A stretch of DNA of 64,000 bases from Chalara sp. BL73 (taxonomy: Eukaryota; Ascomycota; Leotiomycetes; Helotiales): the NCBI GenBank assembly GCA_918026815.1, contig CAKJVC010000075.1, positions 1 to 64,000 on the forward strand. Reading direction: 5' to 3'. How positions within the stretch are numbered: position 1 is the stretch's first letter; each line of letters begins with the position of its first letter. The position numbers and the translations under genes were made by a program. The notes under the pieces were generated by a model. That model ran no database searches. It saw only the letters and a program-made list of their open reading frames with translations, and was not told where the DNA came from. Shown here in pieces: positions 12,302 to 21,973 of the stretch.

Positions 12302-15300
12302 CAGTGTAGTCAGTAGTACACCCTGTGAATCTAGTGCACATTTTACACTCGGAGTATACACTGTGCGTATTATTAATATTAATTTGCACACTGTGCGTAT
12401 GCTTATTAAGTATACTAAAGTGTATCTAGTACGGTATATGAATATATCTTCATACTTGGAGTGCACAAGGACACAAGGTCTAGAAAGACCCCAAATCCAC
12501 CAAAATCGTACTAAAAAAGCTCTTGAATCGCAACTTTCTAAATCCTCACGACAACCACAATTTTATATGTAATCAATCTATATTAAAAGATTTAATTAAT
12601 AGCTTTATAATAAACTAAAAATTAATTTTTCATTATATATATTCGTTATTATATTAAACTCAAAACATAGATTATTTTTAGATTACGCTCGCTTAAATAA
12701 AAGAGTAAACAACTACTACACTACTTTTTTGATATTAAATTATAGAGACATATATTCACAATATTATATTAAGCTAATTATATACATTAATTCTATAAAG
12801 CAAGAGCTTTTAATCGGTGCAATTTAAAAGTTATTTAGTTAAGATTTAGTGTTGCTATAAAATTTATTAATTTTAAGATCCAAATTTAAAAATTTGACAC
12901 TAAAATATATTGCATTTTAAGTTATTTTTTTATATAACTTACTTTTTACTAAACCACTACCGATTTTTTTCGGAACTATACTATTTGAAAAGTAAGAAGC
13001 TAATCGCGTAATATATTTACTTTATTTTTAATTTGATAGTGTTGTTATTAAAGCCGGCGTAGTGGAACATTTAGTGATTTAGTTGTTTACATACGCGAAC
13101 GCGTATAAATATTAGTATGTTCTTTACTAATTCTTTTTTCTTGACTAATACTACTTTATTAACTATTTACGTTTTTTTTACCTTTACGCATTTTTGCACT
13201 ATGCCTGTCTAATTAAAGCTCCAATTCTAAGCTACGCAAACTTCTCAACTTTCTTCAAGTCAGCTTACGGCTCTTGAATTAATAGCAGCACTATCAGAGC
13301 TGTCAGACTTAATTTTATTAAATAACGACTTCTTAAATATACTAAGTTCCCAGACATCTGAGACTTCATTTGCAGCTTCAAAAAGCGCACACGCTAAGCT
13401 TCGTACAGCTTAAGTTTTCAGGCATATGCCAGATCCTGATCCAAAAACGCTATATTACACCAAGAAAGACAATAGTCAGTGTTTCTATATTAACTGTGTA
13501 TGGAAGTGCAAGTATTGTCTTGAATCGTGAGACAAAACTTACAGACTTAATAGCAGTAATACAGCTATTAAAACTCACTTTAAAACGCATAGAATCACTG
13601 CAGATTCGCCTCGACAAAAACGAGCCAAAAGACAGCAAAGTGTTATTGATACTGCGCAAAAAAAAAGCCAGATACACTTTCAAAAAAGGCGCAAACTTAA
13701 TAATACCTTAGAAACATCAATTAATAGTAATACACTCGAAATCCTATATATACGATTTATTACGGCTTGTAACGAACCGTTACGTTCTGTCGAATATCAG
13801 CAGTTCCGCGATCTTTTATATTATTTGAATAAAAAGGTCGACAACTGGCTTCCGCATTCTTATAATACTGTGCGAAAGTAGGTCTTTCGCTAGTATAAAA
13901 TCAAGAGAGATAGCCAAATTCAGAGGCTCCAGAGCGCTCTGTCAAATATTCATATTATAGCAGACCTTTGAAGTTCACTTAATAGGCTCCCGGTGCTTGG
14001 AATTACGGCCGCATATGTGACAAAAAGCGGTAAATTAGAGACATTTGTGCTGTTTTTGAAAATAGTAGAAAGAGTTCACGATGGGGATAATATGGCTAAA
14101 TATGTAATGAAGGTGATTAATAAGTGGGGTCTTGCTACAAAATTAGAGTATTTCAATATGGACAATGCGCATAAGAACGATACAATGATGAGAGCTATTT
14201 CAATCAGTATGTCTTTATGTTTTTATATCTTTTATATTGAATTGACTAACCTTTTCTAGAGCTTGCACAAAACTATTCAATTAAATACGACCCTACCTCT
14301 CACCGTATACGCGGGTTACAGTTGGGCCAGGGTAGAAAAAGGCCGCCCAGTCTTTTCTTTTTGCTACTAAAGATGAAGATCTCCAAGGCGATAATAATAG
14401 CACTCGAATCAAAGCTACAGAAGCCGAGTTGCTAGCTTGGAGGAAAAAGGGGCCGTTAGGAAAACTCCATAATATTAATATATGGATTAGTCGCACTGAA
14501 CAGCGTCTTCGGAACTTTCTTGCAATCTCCAAAAATCGTCGAATTCCCCACGATAATACAACTAAGTGGAACTCATGGCAAAAGCAAATTGAGAAAGCTA
14601 CAAATAAAGAGATTATAGAGGCTATTAACCAGTTTCTTGATGTATGGAGTAACGACGAAATAGCACCCGATAAGTTGGACGAAGAGAAGTGGGAGACTCT
14701 TGATAAAATCAATACTATGCTATCAGTATTGAAAGAAGCTACTAAGTCCTTGGAAGGCTCTGCAGTACCACTTACTAAGGGACTGCCTGCTATAGACTTC
14801 ATTATGAGTCAATTTGAAGACGGTAGAGCTCAATATCAAAACGATACCATTATGGCTCCGCTCTACCAAAATGGCTGGGAGAAAATGAAGAAGTATTACT
14901 ACCTTACTGACGAGTCTCTTGCATATACAGCTGCAATTGTATTGCACCCTGGTTACAAGTGGCAATATATTCAAGACTACTGGGAGCCAGCATGGTTGCC
15001 AAAAGCTCAGGTAAATACAGTCTTTAGTAAGAAAGTCTTATAAATATAGAGCTAACTTTGCAGAAGCTAGTGAAGCAGTTATAGGAGTCCAAATACAAAC
15101 CAGTTAATGCTGTATCTCGCACTAAAGTTTCAGATATTACGGCATTTCCAACAGCTAGTTCAGTTCTATCAAACCCTTCCAAACCGGTCAACCAATTCGC
15201 AGAGTATCTTCAAAGACATAAAGCCAAGGCACTGGCCCAACTCAATGATGCTACAGCTAGTAACGATGAATATATTCGATATATCAAAGAGAAAATTAAG

Positions 15301-15769
15301 TGGACAGACGACCCAATAGCTTGGTGGTTAGAATCAAGTCAAAAACACAAATACCCTCACTTGAGCAAGATGGCGATTAATATATTGTCAATACCATGCA
15401 TGTCAGCTGACGTCGAGCGGTTATTCTCGAGTTGCGGTCTTACGCTTAAAGATCGTCGAAATCGTATTGGTATTGAGCTATTAGAAGCGTTAGAATGTCT
15501 GAAATCGTGGTTTAAAAATCAAGGAGTTCAATATATTAGAACCAATGGGGATTGGGAATAGCTTCAACGGGAGCGACAGCGAGGTGTAGCGCCGGTGAGG
15601 TAGGCTATACAGGGAGTGCACTTTTGCACTTCTAGTTTGCACAGTGTACGTATGACATGTCTGTCAGGCTTCCTGGTACGGTATAGTATGAAGATATATC
15701 GCACGCTGTACGTATTCAAGACCTGTCACACATGGAGTATTTACACTTTTTATACTACTGCCAACACTG
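12302..15769 (+). mobile_element. hAT DNA transposon nested in the Fot-like element
   Basis: The inverted ends are CAGTGTAGTCAGTAGTA (left) and CAGTGTTGGCAGTAGTA (reverse strand, right). They are flanked by exact 8-bp duplications ATGCAAGG at 12294-12301 and 15770-15777, the hAT hallmark. Length is 3468 bp. Variants of a short motif (CACTGTGCGTAT, CACAGTGTACGTAT, CACGCTGTACGTAT) recur in both subterminal regions, typical of hAT transposase-binding sites. About 1 kb at the left is AT-rich and non-coding. Confidence 0.92.
13430..15561 (+). pseudogene. hAT transposase (BED finger + RNase-H-like + dimerisation domain), decayed
   Basis: A BED-type zinc finger is visible near 13490-13590 (VWKCKYCLE ... 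AIKTHFKTH). The catalytic region follows in pieces (KLETFVLFLKIVERVHDGDN near 14030; YFNMDNAHKNDTMM near 14155). A helical stretch spans 14429-15043 (TKWNSWQKQIEKAT, INTMLSVLKEATKSLEGS). The dimerisation domain ends at 15561 (MAINILSIPCMSADVERLFS, then DRRNRIGIELLEALECLKSW). Several in-frame stops and frame changes (for example near 13530, 13880 and 13970) show that it is no longer functional. Confidence 0.88.
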
Positions 15770-16669
15770 ATGCAAGGACGGAAGATTCTTTTGTTATTGG
15801 ATAACTTCTCTGGCCATGAGCTTGGTGTTGAATTAGCCGGTGGTTTGAAGGGATTACCAAACGTTGAGATTGCATGGCTTCCTCCAAATACAACCTCCCA
15901 TTGGCAACCTCTTGATCAAGGAATTATTGCGTCTTTCAAGCTTCAATATCGTCGGCAATGGGTAGCCTACATGATTCGTCAATATGATGCTAGGAAGGAT
16001 CCTACCAAAACTGTTACTCTTTTGAAAGCAATCTAATGGATAAGGGTAGCATGGGATTACACTTCTGAGGAGAGCATTCGACGTTGCTTTTGGAAGCCCA
16101 CACTCTTCAAAAACCCGGACAATTCTGAGAGTAATAATGAACAAATACCAGAGCAAGAAAGCTGTGAACGGGCTGATTTGCAACGCCAGATTGAAGCTAT
16201 TCTAGGTAATATTGCACCACTTCCTTTGGACGAGTTTCTGGAGCCAGCAGACGAGGTTATTGAAGATAATGATCAAGACACCTTTCAATCAGTGGTAAGT
16301 ACGTATGCGCGTGATATTGAGGGCACAGCTAGCGATATAGATGAAGAGGAACAAGGAGAAGGTGACCCTGAGCCAGATGTGCCAATTACGGAAGCTATTC
16401 ATGCTTTGGAGAAGCTTAAATTATATATTATGAGGCAGGAAGATGGCAAATCATCACAACTCCAAGCTTTGGATTCGATTGGACGAGATATTATGGCAAA
16501 AAAGCTTCAAAGAGGAACACAAACATCAATTGAAAGCTTCTTTAAATGTAACTAGAGCATTGATTTGGGAATAGCTTCAAAATTGTGGATTACCTGTAGA
16601 GAAGAATACCTGAGTAATAAGAATGTGATGGCCGGTCCCGAGTGTATTCTTATATCGAGGTTTGAATGT

Positions 16670-17014
16670 ATAGCCATAACTGAGGACTAGCAGCCTGTCT
16701 TTCGGGTAGTTTGTTTGTCGTTTACGGGCGTGAATATAATTTTGGGGGTGGTTTTCGGGTGGTAGTAGGCCGCAACGGTCACAATTATATGTAATCCTTA
16801 CCCTAAGGCCATTGTTCATCTTTGAGGATCGTCCAATACGAAAGGCATAGTGGTATTGTGCTGCCCAAGCTTGAATTGAAGCATAGATCTCTTCTTTAGA
16901 GCTATATATAGCCTCTGGAGGCAGTGGCATGGAGGTAGGAGGGGAAGGAGCCTCTGCTAGTAGGGTCTCGGGTGATTGTGAGGGCGGTAGCGATAGTGAG
17001 AGTCGAAAATCCAT
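16670..17014 (-). pseudogene. FAR1-like DNA-binding fragment of a Mutator-like (MULE) transposase
   Basis: The minus-strand reading contains PPEAIYSSKEEIYASIQAWA, YHYAFRIGRSSKMNNG and ITYNCDRCGLLPPENHP, followed by a Lys/Arg-rich stretch. This is the FAR1/WRKY-GCM1 type zinc-binding domain found at the N-terminus of fungal MULE transposases. The reading breaks just before the TA where the Fot-like element inserted, so the Fot element probably disrupted an already old MULE copy. No MULE catalytic domain is found in the window. Confidence 0.7.
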
Positions 17015-17254
17015 AGTTGCAATGAAACTGCGTCCTGGGGTGCATCAATTGCAGGCAAAATTAGAGTGCAAGTGGATGCAAAACGCGACGCGTGATCATT
17101 TTAGTAGTGACCATATATAGTCAGTGTATTGAAACCCCTGTTGGTGGCGTCAACGCATTGGAACCCCTATATATTCAAGCTGTCGAGCTTTCTTTGTAGA
17201 CCAATTCAAGACCATTTGACACTGAAGGAATAGGAGCTGTCGAGGAATCGCATA

Positions 17255-18395
17255 AGGCCTGTAAGCTAAATAAGGCACTTTTACGGCCTAAAACAGTCGC
17301 CGCGTGTCTGGTATTTTACCCTTACAGCCTACCTTAAAACTCTCGATTTTGAACCCCTCAGCAGACAACTGTATATTCCACGACAGCAAGGGCATATACA
17401 CCGCAGTCTTTGTCGACGATCTCCTTATGATTGGCCCATCTAAGGCTAATATCTCTATGATCAAAGCAAGGCTGAGCGAGCACTTTCATATGACAGACCT
17501 AGGCCCTTGCAAGCACTACCTTGGAATGGAAGTAATAAGAAATCGACAAAGCCGAACCCTAAAGCTAAGCCAGCGAAGCTACCTTGAGAAAGTACTCCGC
17601 GATTTTGGGATGTGGGACTGCAATAAGAAGCAGTACACACCAATTGATACGCACACGAAGCTACAGAAAGCAGAGGCTGAGTTTGAACCAATGGTAGCTG
17701 ATATTAAATGGTATCAGAGTGCTGTAGGCTCCCTCATGTACGCCATGCTGGGAACACGGCCTGATATCGCCTACGCTGTCTCAGTCGTCAGCCGATTTGC
17801 TGCAAAACCTACGCAAACTCACAAAGCCACCGTAACACGAATATTCCGATACCTGCGTAAGACAATCGATTATGTACTTGTCTTCAGAGACCCACTAGCA
17901 GCGCTGTCTGGCTATAGTGATTTTGATTGGGCAGGAGACTACGATACTCGGAAATCGACAATTCAGGCTACGTTTTTAGCGTAGGAAGTGCGGTAATTAG
18001 CTGGTTCTCAAAGCTATAATCAACTGTTGCATTTTCATCGTGCGAGGCTGAATATATCGGCCAAACGAATGCTACAAAAGAGGCAATTTGGCTACGACGA
18101 CTACTCAACGACATACAACCCGAAGCAACAAACCAGGCGCAAGCGACGATTATATACTGCGATAACCAAGGCGCTATTGCGCTTGCGAAGAACCCATAAT
18201 TTCACGCCCGTACTAAGCATATTGATACACAATATCATTTTGTACGAGACAAGGTCAGCGAGGGAGCTATGGAGCTTCAGTATGTCGAGACAGAGTATCA
18301 GGTAGCCGACGGCTTGACAAAGGCGTTAGACAAGATCAAGTTGAGAGATTCGGGAAGGCAATTAGGCTGGAGCAGGCATGAGAAGACACAGCAGG
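17255..18395 (+). pseudogene. Copia (Ty1) reverse transcriptase C-terminal part and RNase H, decayed
   Basis: In shifting frames the block reads CKLNKALYGLKQSPRVWYF, the Copia RT catalytic segment AVFVDDLLMIG, LSEHFHMTDLGPCKHYLGM, and the conserved YQSAVGSLMYAMLGTRPDIA. RNase H follows: GYSDFDWAGDYDTRKS, SSCEAEYIG, IYCDNQGAIALAKNP, RTKHIDTQYHFVRDKV and YQVADGLTKAL. At least three frame changes and a stop at 17984 break it. Gag, protease and integrase are absent, so the element is 5'-truncated. The LTR at 18600 lies just downstream in the expected position. Confidence 0.88.
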
Positions 18396-18599
18396 TTAGT
18401 CTTTCCCACCTAATATAAGGGGGTTTTTATTGCCCAGAGATGCTGAGATATGAGCTGGTTTATGTTTTCCAGTCGATGATACACTGCGATTTCCCTTGAG
18501 ATATCAAGGGTTTTGGGCGTATCGGAACTATCAACTTTATTTATATGACTACTGCCAAAGAGCAATGGCTAGACAATAGCTCGCATTCTCGAGTGGGAG

Positions 18600-18823
18600 T
18601 GTTGAATTTGTCAGTACTGCAAGCCTCTGATCGAGACTGGGTATATAGTCAGAGATCCCCTCCTGTATTCTAGAATAATAAAAACATGATGATCAACCAA
18701 TCAGACCACTAAAAATATCACATTCCCTTCTAAGAGGGTGGGGAGGCGATGATTATATAGAAGAGTATCAGAAGTTCCACATGGTAAAAAGCAATACACG
18801 CTAACGGGAACCCCACTTCAACA
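18600..18823 (+). repeat. Copia 3' LTR, 224 bp
   Basis: It starts TGTTGAA right after the purine tract GAGTGGGAG (the second-strand primer position of Copia elements) and ends TTCAACA, a perfect 7-bp inverted end. No 5' partner LTR is present in the window, which fits the truncation of the element. Confidence 0.75.
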
Positions 18824-18869
18824 CTGCCTACCTATGAGCTATGCGCTCATAGGCGCAATCGTGACATAT

Positions 18870-20915
18870 CTACGTAATAATGACTAGAGCCTCCTTAGCC
18901 CTTCCCTCTGCTTGAGATTCTACTATTTCACCTGCCATGACGCCGTCTATATATGACTCTCCCACGAGAATATACCTATTATCTGCTACATGTCTGAGAA
19001 TCATAGGAACAGGGACACCGAGCAGAATACAGCAGCAGTCCCCTGGCCGTGCAACATGCGGGACGAGACCCAGCCGGCCCGACTGGGCTGAGTCAAGTAC
19101 CGCGACCCGCAAGTCGTCACAATAATTCAAGCGGTGCATGAAATTTCGTGGAAAAGCTTCAATGTCATGACCTAGGGCGGGCTGCGAGTTGCTTTCGCTG
19201 GCGACAGATCTAAGGAGATGGCGATATGTCGCAAACTCGGCCATGTGTTGGGCATCGCAGGTCTTACCTGGAGTGGCTGGAAACGCTCGAGCAAGCGTCC
19301 ACGCAAATTCGTTCTCAAGCCGGCCAGTGGCAGGACTCGCAGCCTGAAGCGTTTCTTGCCATAAAACATCGATGAACGGCTTGCGGGCCGCCCGATACTC
19401 TTCATCCCACGCGTTTGGATCTGTGCCAATGTTGTGCTTGTAGATGATGCGGGGAGTAGATGCTACGGATCCAATGATGATGCCTTGGACAGCCAGTGTC
19501 CTGTCTCCCCGAGTCTCAGGCCTGAAGTTGCTAGTACCTCCAGCATGGTACCAAAAATAATGCCGCGAAATAGTGAATTCGGTCGCCGTATCCCAGCGCG
19601 GTATCCAAGATGGAATGTTCGGATCTCCAAGGTTATTAAGAGACAAGTGTTTCACACGTGAAAGCAAAAATGGCGCCTCCCTTGGATGCCGCAAAAATGA
19701 ACATGCCGTCTCGTAATTCACGTCTAACAGATCTTTGTTGTAGTCAGGCTCCACCAAGGGCTGTCCGTCCGGCTGGAACGAAAGGGGGCCGCCTAGGAAA
19801 GCAAAAACGTGATCTCTCTTATCGGCTGCCCCCATTCCACTCGCGGCGAAAAGAACGTCCAAGAAGAGCTGGTTCTTATTGTCTTCCATAACCTCTCGGA
19901 CCAAGGGGAGGTTTGTCCTCCAGGTCATACTGTTGTCGTAGGTGCGATAAATGTGTCTGCACAAGTTGTTGAGACGAGCTAGTTTAAGAGGACCGATAAC
20001 TGTAGCTACGTCCTCGCGATGGAACTGCCAAAGAGCCAGTTCCATAATATGAGAGAAGTCTAGCTCGTACTGCCCCCATTGCAAGGTACACCTCTTTGCT
20101 AGACCAGCTTCCTGGATCACCCAGACCCGTGTGAACCAGCTGAGTGATAATAGCTTTCGAGCCTTGTCCCACCTCAACCGATCATCACAGATTGGGTACG
20201 GCTTGGCAAGTGTTGGAATGCCAAGAACTGTTCCGTACGCAGCAAGTTGCTGGTCTAAGTAGGAATTCGTACTCCTAATAAGATCGAAACAATCCCTGGC
20301 TATATCCTCATTATCGTTACCAAGCCAAACTACCACCTGTCCCGCACTAGTATAGATTGTTCCCATTCTTTTAACCTGGTGATTCTTTTCCACGTTATTG
20401 GTTTGGTCGATGCAGATGGCGTCCGCCCAAAGACGCTTCGGCGCAACTGGATCTCGTAGCCCTCGAAGAGCCTCGGCAAGATTGAGTGTTATTTGCATCA
20501 CCTTCCCATCGCAGAGAATAGGGGTCTTGTATGCAGCATCACCCCATACGTAAGATAGGGCGATATAATCGTCTTGTACCCGGATCAATTCTGCCGTCTC
20601 GAGATTGCAAGACAGCTCGTCCTCCCCACACCCTGGATCTAATATGAGCATCCTCGTGTGTTCTGGGCTTGGCAACGGGCTATGTGAGAATGATTGGAGA
20701 TGACATCTTTTGGCTCCTCCCGCTAGGTTAGCTGTTGCACTCTGAGCATTGATGATGGCAAGCGAGTTTGAAGCGGCTTGTGGCTCTATCCCGCTGCTGG
20801 AAGCCGTTTCCGTACTGGCTTCTCCATCGATGGAAGCAGCAACGTCTCGAGCCTCGCTCGCTTTCTGGGGCCGGCGGCTCTTGAAAAGTTCCCACATTGA
20901 CAGAATACAAGGCAT
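18870..20915 (-). CDS. HET-domain protein (heterokaryon incompatibility), 681 residues, intact
   Basis: HET domains trigger growth arrest or death when genetically different fungal cells fuse. The domain signature is complete: DYIALSYVWGD (about residue 120 from this start), RLWADAICIDQTN, a stretch ending VKRMGTIYTSAGQVVVWLG, then WFTRVWVIQEAGLAKR. The long C-terminal part contains SWIPRWDT and ends in a segment typical of these proteins (NRYILVGESYIDGVMAGEIV). The reading is open further upstream, but position 21044 is not an ATG. ATG 20915 (MPCILSMWELFKSRRP) is preferred and ATG 20984 is possible. A low-complexity Ala/Ser stretch precedes the domain. It has no intron and no partner gene of the NLR or SesB type next to it. 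It is flanked by transposons on both sides. Confidence 0.9.
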   Translation of the reverse strand: MPCILSMWELFKSRRPQKASEARDVAASIDGEASTETASSSGIEPQAASNSLAIINAQSATANLAGGAKRCHLQSFSHSPLPSPEHTRMLILDPGCGEDELSCNLETAELIRVQDDYIALSYVWGDAAYKTPILCDGKVMQITLNLAEALRGLRDPVAPKRLWADAICIDQTNNVEKNHQVKRMGTIYTSAGQVVVWLGNDNEDIARDCFDLIRSTNSYLDQQLAAYGTVLGIPTLAKPYPICDDRLRWDKARKLLSLSWFTRVWVIQEAGLAKRCTLQWGQYELDFSHIMELALWQFHREDVATVIGPLKLARLNNLCRHIYRTYDNSMTWRTNLPLVREVMEDNKNQLFLDVLFAASGMGAADKRDHVFAFLGGPLSFQPDGQPLVEPDYNKDLLDVNYETACSFLRHPREAPFLLSRVKHLSLNNLGDPNIPSWIPRWDTATEFTISRHYFWYHAGGTSNFRPETRGDRTLAVQGIIIGSVASTPRIIYKHNIGTDPNAWDEEYRAARKPFIDVLWQETLQAASPATGRLENEFAWTLARAFPATPGKTCDAQHMAEFATYRHLLRSVASESNSQPALGHDIEAFPRNFMHRLNYCDDLRVAVLDSAQSGRLGLVPHVARPGDCCCILLGVPVPMILRHVADNRYILVGESYIDGVMAGEIVESQAEGRAKEALVIIT

Positions 20916-21044
20916 GGCTTCCACGTAGATTGGTGAGACTGAAGAAATGCAGTGAGGAGGTTGATAGTTATTTCGAGTTGGCATGCAGAATTTTCTCGAG
21001 GCTCCCGGGCGTAGATTGCATGCAAGCCAATTGGTAGCGGCCAA

Positions 21045-21763
21045 TAGAGTCGAGTATAGAGGAAAAGACGGCCCATAGCTCGAATAGCTAAAGGCCCTTG
21101 CAAAGTCGAACCTACTTCAAAACTACAAGAAAGGAATCTATAGTCAATGCGAATTTGCGTGGTATCGTCCGACATCAAGAAATAAAGAGGTTTGCGAAAT
21201 ATTGGTCACGTGACCATTTGAATATCAACATTTGTATTTCCTTCGTCGGGTGAGACATGACCAACTATAGGACAATGAACACAGACCTCCTAGAGATCTT
21301 TAGGGAATAGGGCTAACGCTATATTCGCACTACCAAAGGATGAGTAATTTTCGCACCACCGCATATCATTTCCCTTTTCAGCCCAGGTGGTGCGGATATA
21401 ACTAACGTCCGTCCCTACGTAGCGAGACGCATTGTGTGGCGAGACAAACCATCGGTACTTTACATTCAAACAATTCTAAAATTGTAAATCCGCTTAAAAG
21501 TCCCGTGTTTTTGTATTAGTCATATTGTGTAACCATTTCTGAACAGTCCAAACTCTGGCTACTCCAAAAATTATGATCGCGTCGTCGCCGTTGCGCCTAG
21601 TTACGGAGGTTGCTAATTCGGAGTAAAGTGTGACGGCTCGTACGAATGCTGACCAGAGTCACGGGAGTGGCACTGAGTCGCTGCGACGAATGCTCGTAAA
21701 TTCGAGGATACTAAACTAAAGAGAAAAGAGAGCTATACAGCAGGTGCTGTCTAAATACAGCTA
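21045..21763. other. Intergenic, HET gene upstream region
   Basis: No gene seen. It contains GGTCACGTGACC near 21204, a perfect 12-bp palindrome with a CACGTG core. The right half is normal-composition sequence up to the TA that borders the next transposon. Confidence 0.4.
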
Positions 21764-21973
21764 CCGTATTAATTGGGTTATAAGACCATGGTCTTATAGC
21801 TAATTTATCGTCTTTTGGTTAGCTGGGGTAATGGTCTTATAAGATGGGATGGTCTTATCTTAACTTTATTACGTAATCCGATGCCCGAGCCCCTATTTTC
21901 ACTTCTTAGCCACCTATATCCTAAGTGATTTATATACTTATTTGCCTCCAAATCGCTGTATTCGATCACAAAT

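Larger units (their letters stand above)
11427..16555 (+). pseudogene. Fot/pogo-like transposase (CENP-B HTH + DDE_1), interrupted
   Basis: The reading starts at ATG 11427 (MEYPTRQ). Residues about 30-150 form a pogo/CENP-B type DNA-binding region (QAIRKRHREHPSKQSDLILW, then LEYALFEWQQRMQ and GWLEGFKYGFKIKEY). The first DDE segment (TFNIDECSLFGR) follows, then a stop near 12087 and a frame change. ITVVFTANGDRSEKLEPWII and NNKMQG lead to the hAT insertion. The reading resumes at 15773 with RKILLLLDNFSGHELG (second DDE Asp) and WLPPNTTSHWQPLDQGIIASFK (third Asp region). An acidic tail ends at 16555 with SIESFFKCN. The two halves join across the exact 8-bp duplication, so the hAT arrived after the element was complete. 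Confidence 0.88.
11062..16668 (+). mobile_element. Fot/pogo-like (Tc1/mariner) DNA transposon, split by a hAT insertion
   Basis: The ends are inverted repeats: CAGTCAAACCTGGCTATAAT on the left, and CATTCAAACCTCGATATAAG on the reverse strand at the right. They are bounded by TA on both sides (11060-11061 and 16669-16670), the Tc1/mariner target site. Removing the hAT element (12302-15769) and one duplicated 8-mer leaves about 2.1 kb, the usual size for Fot elements. Inside the ends a direct repeat (AAGAATACCTGA..AATAAG) occurs near 11095 and 16603. The motif ATAAGAATA recurs four times in the left 400 bp, as expected of transposase-binding sites. The transposase is broken, so this copy is dead. 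Confidence 0.88.
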
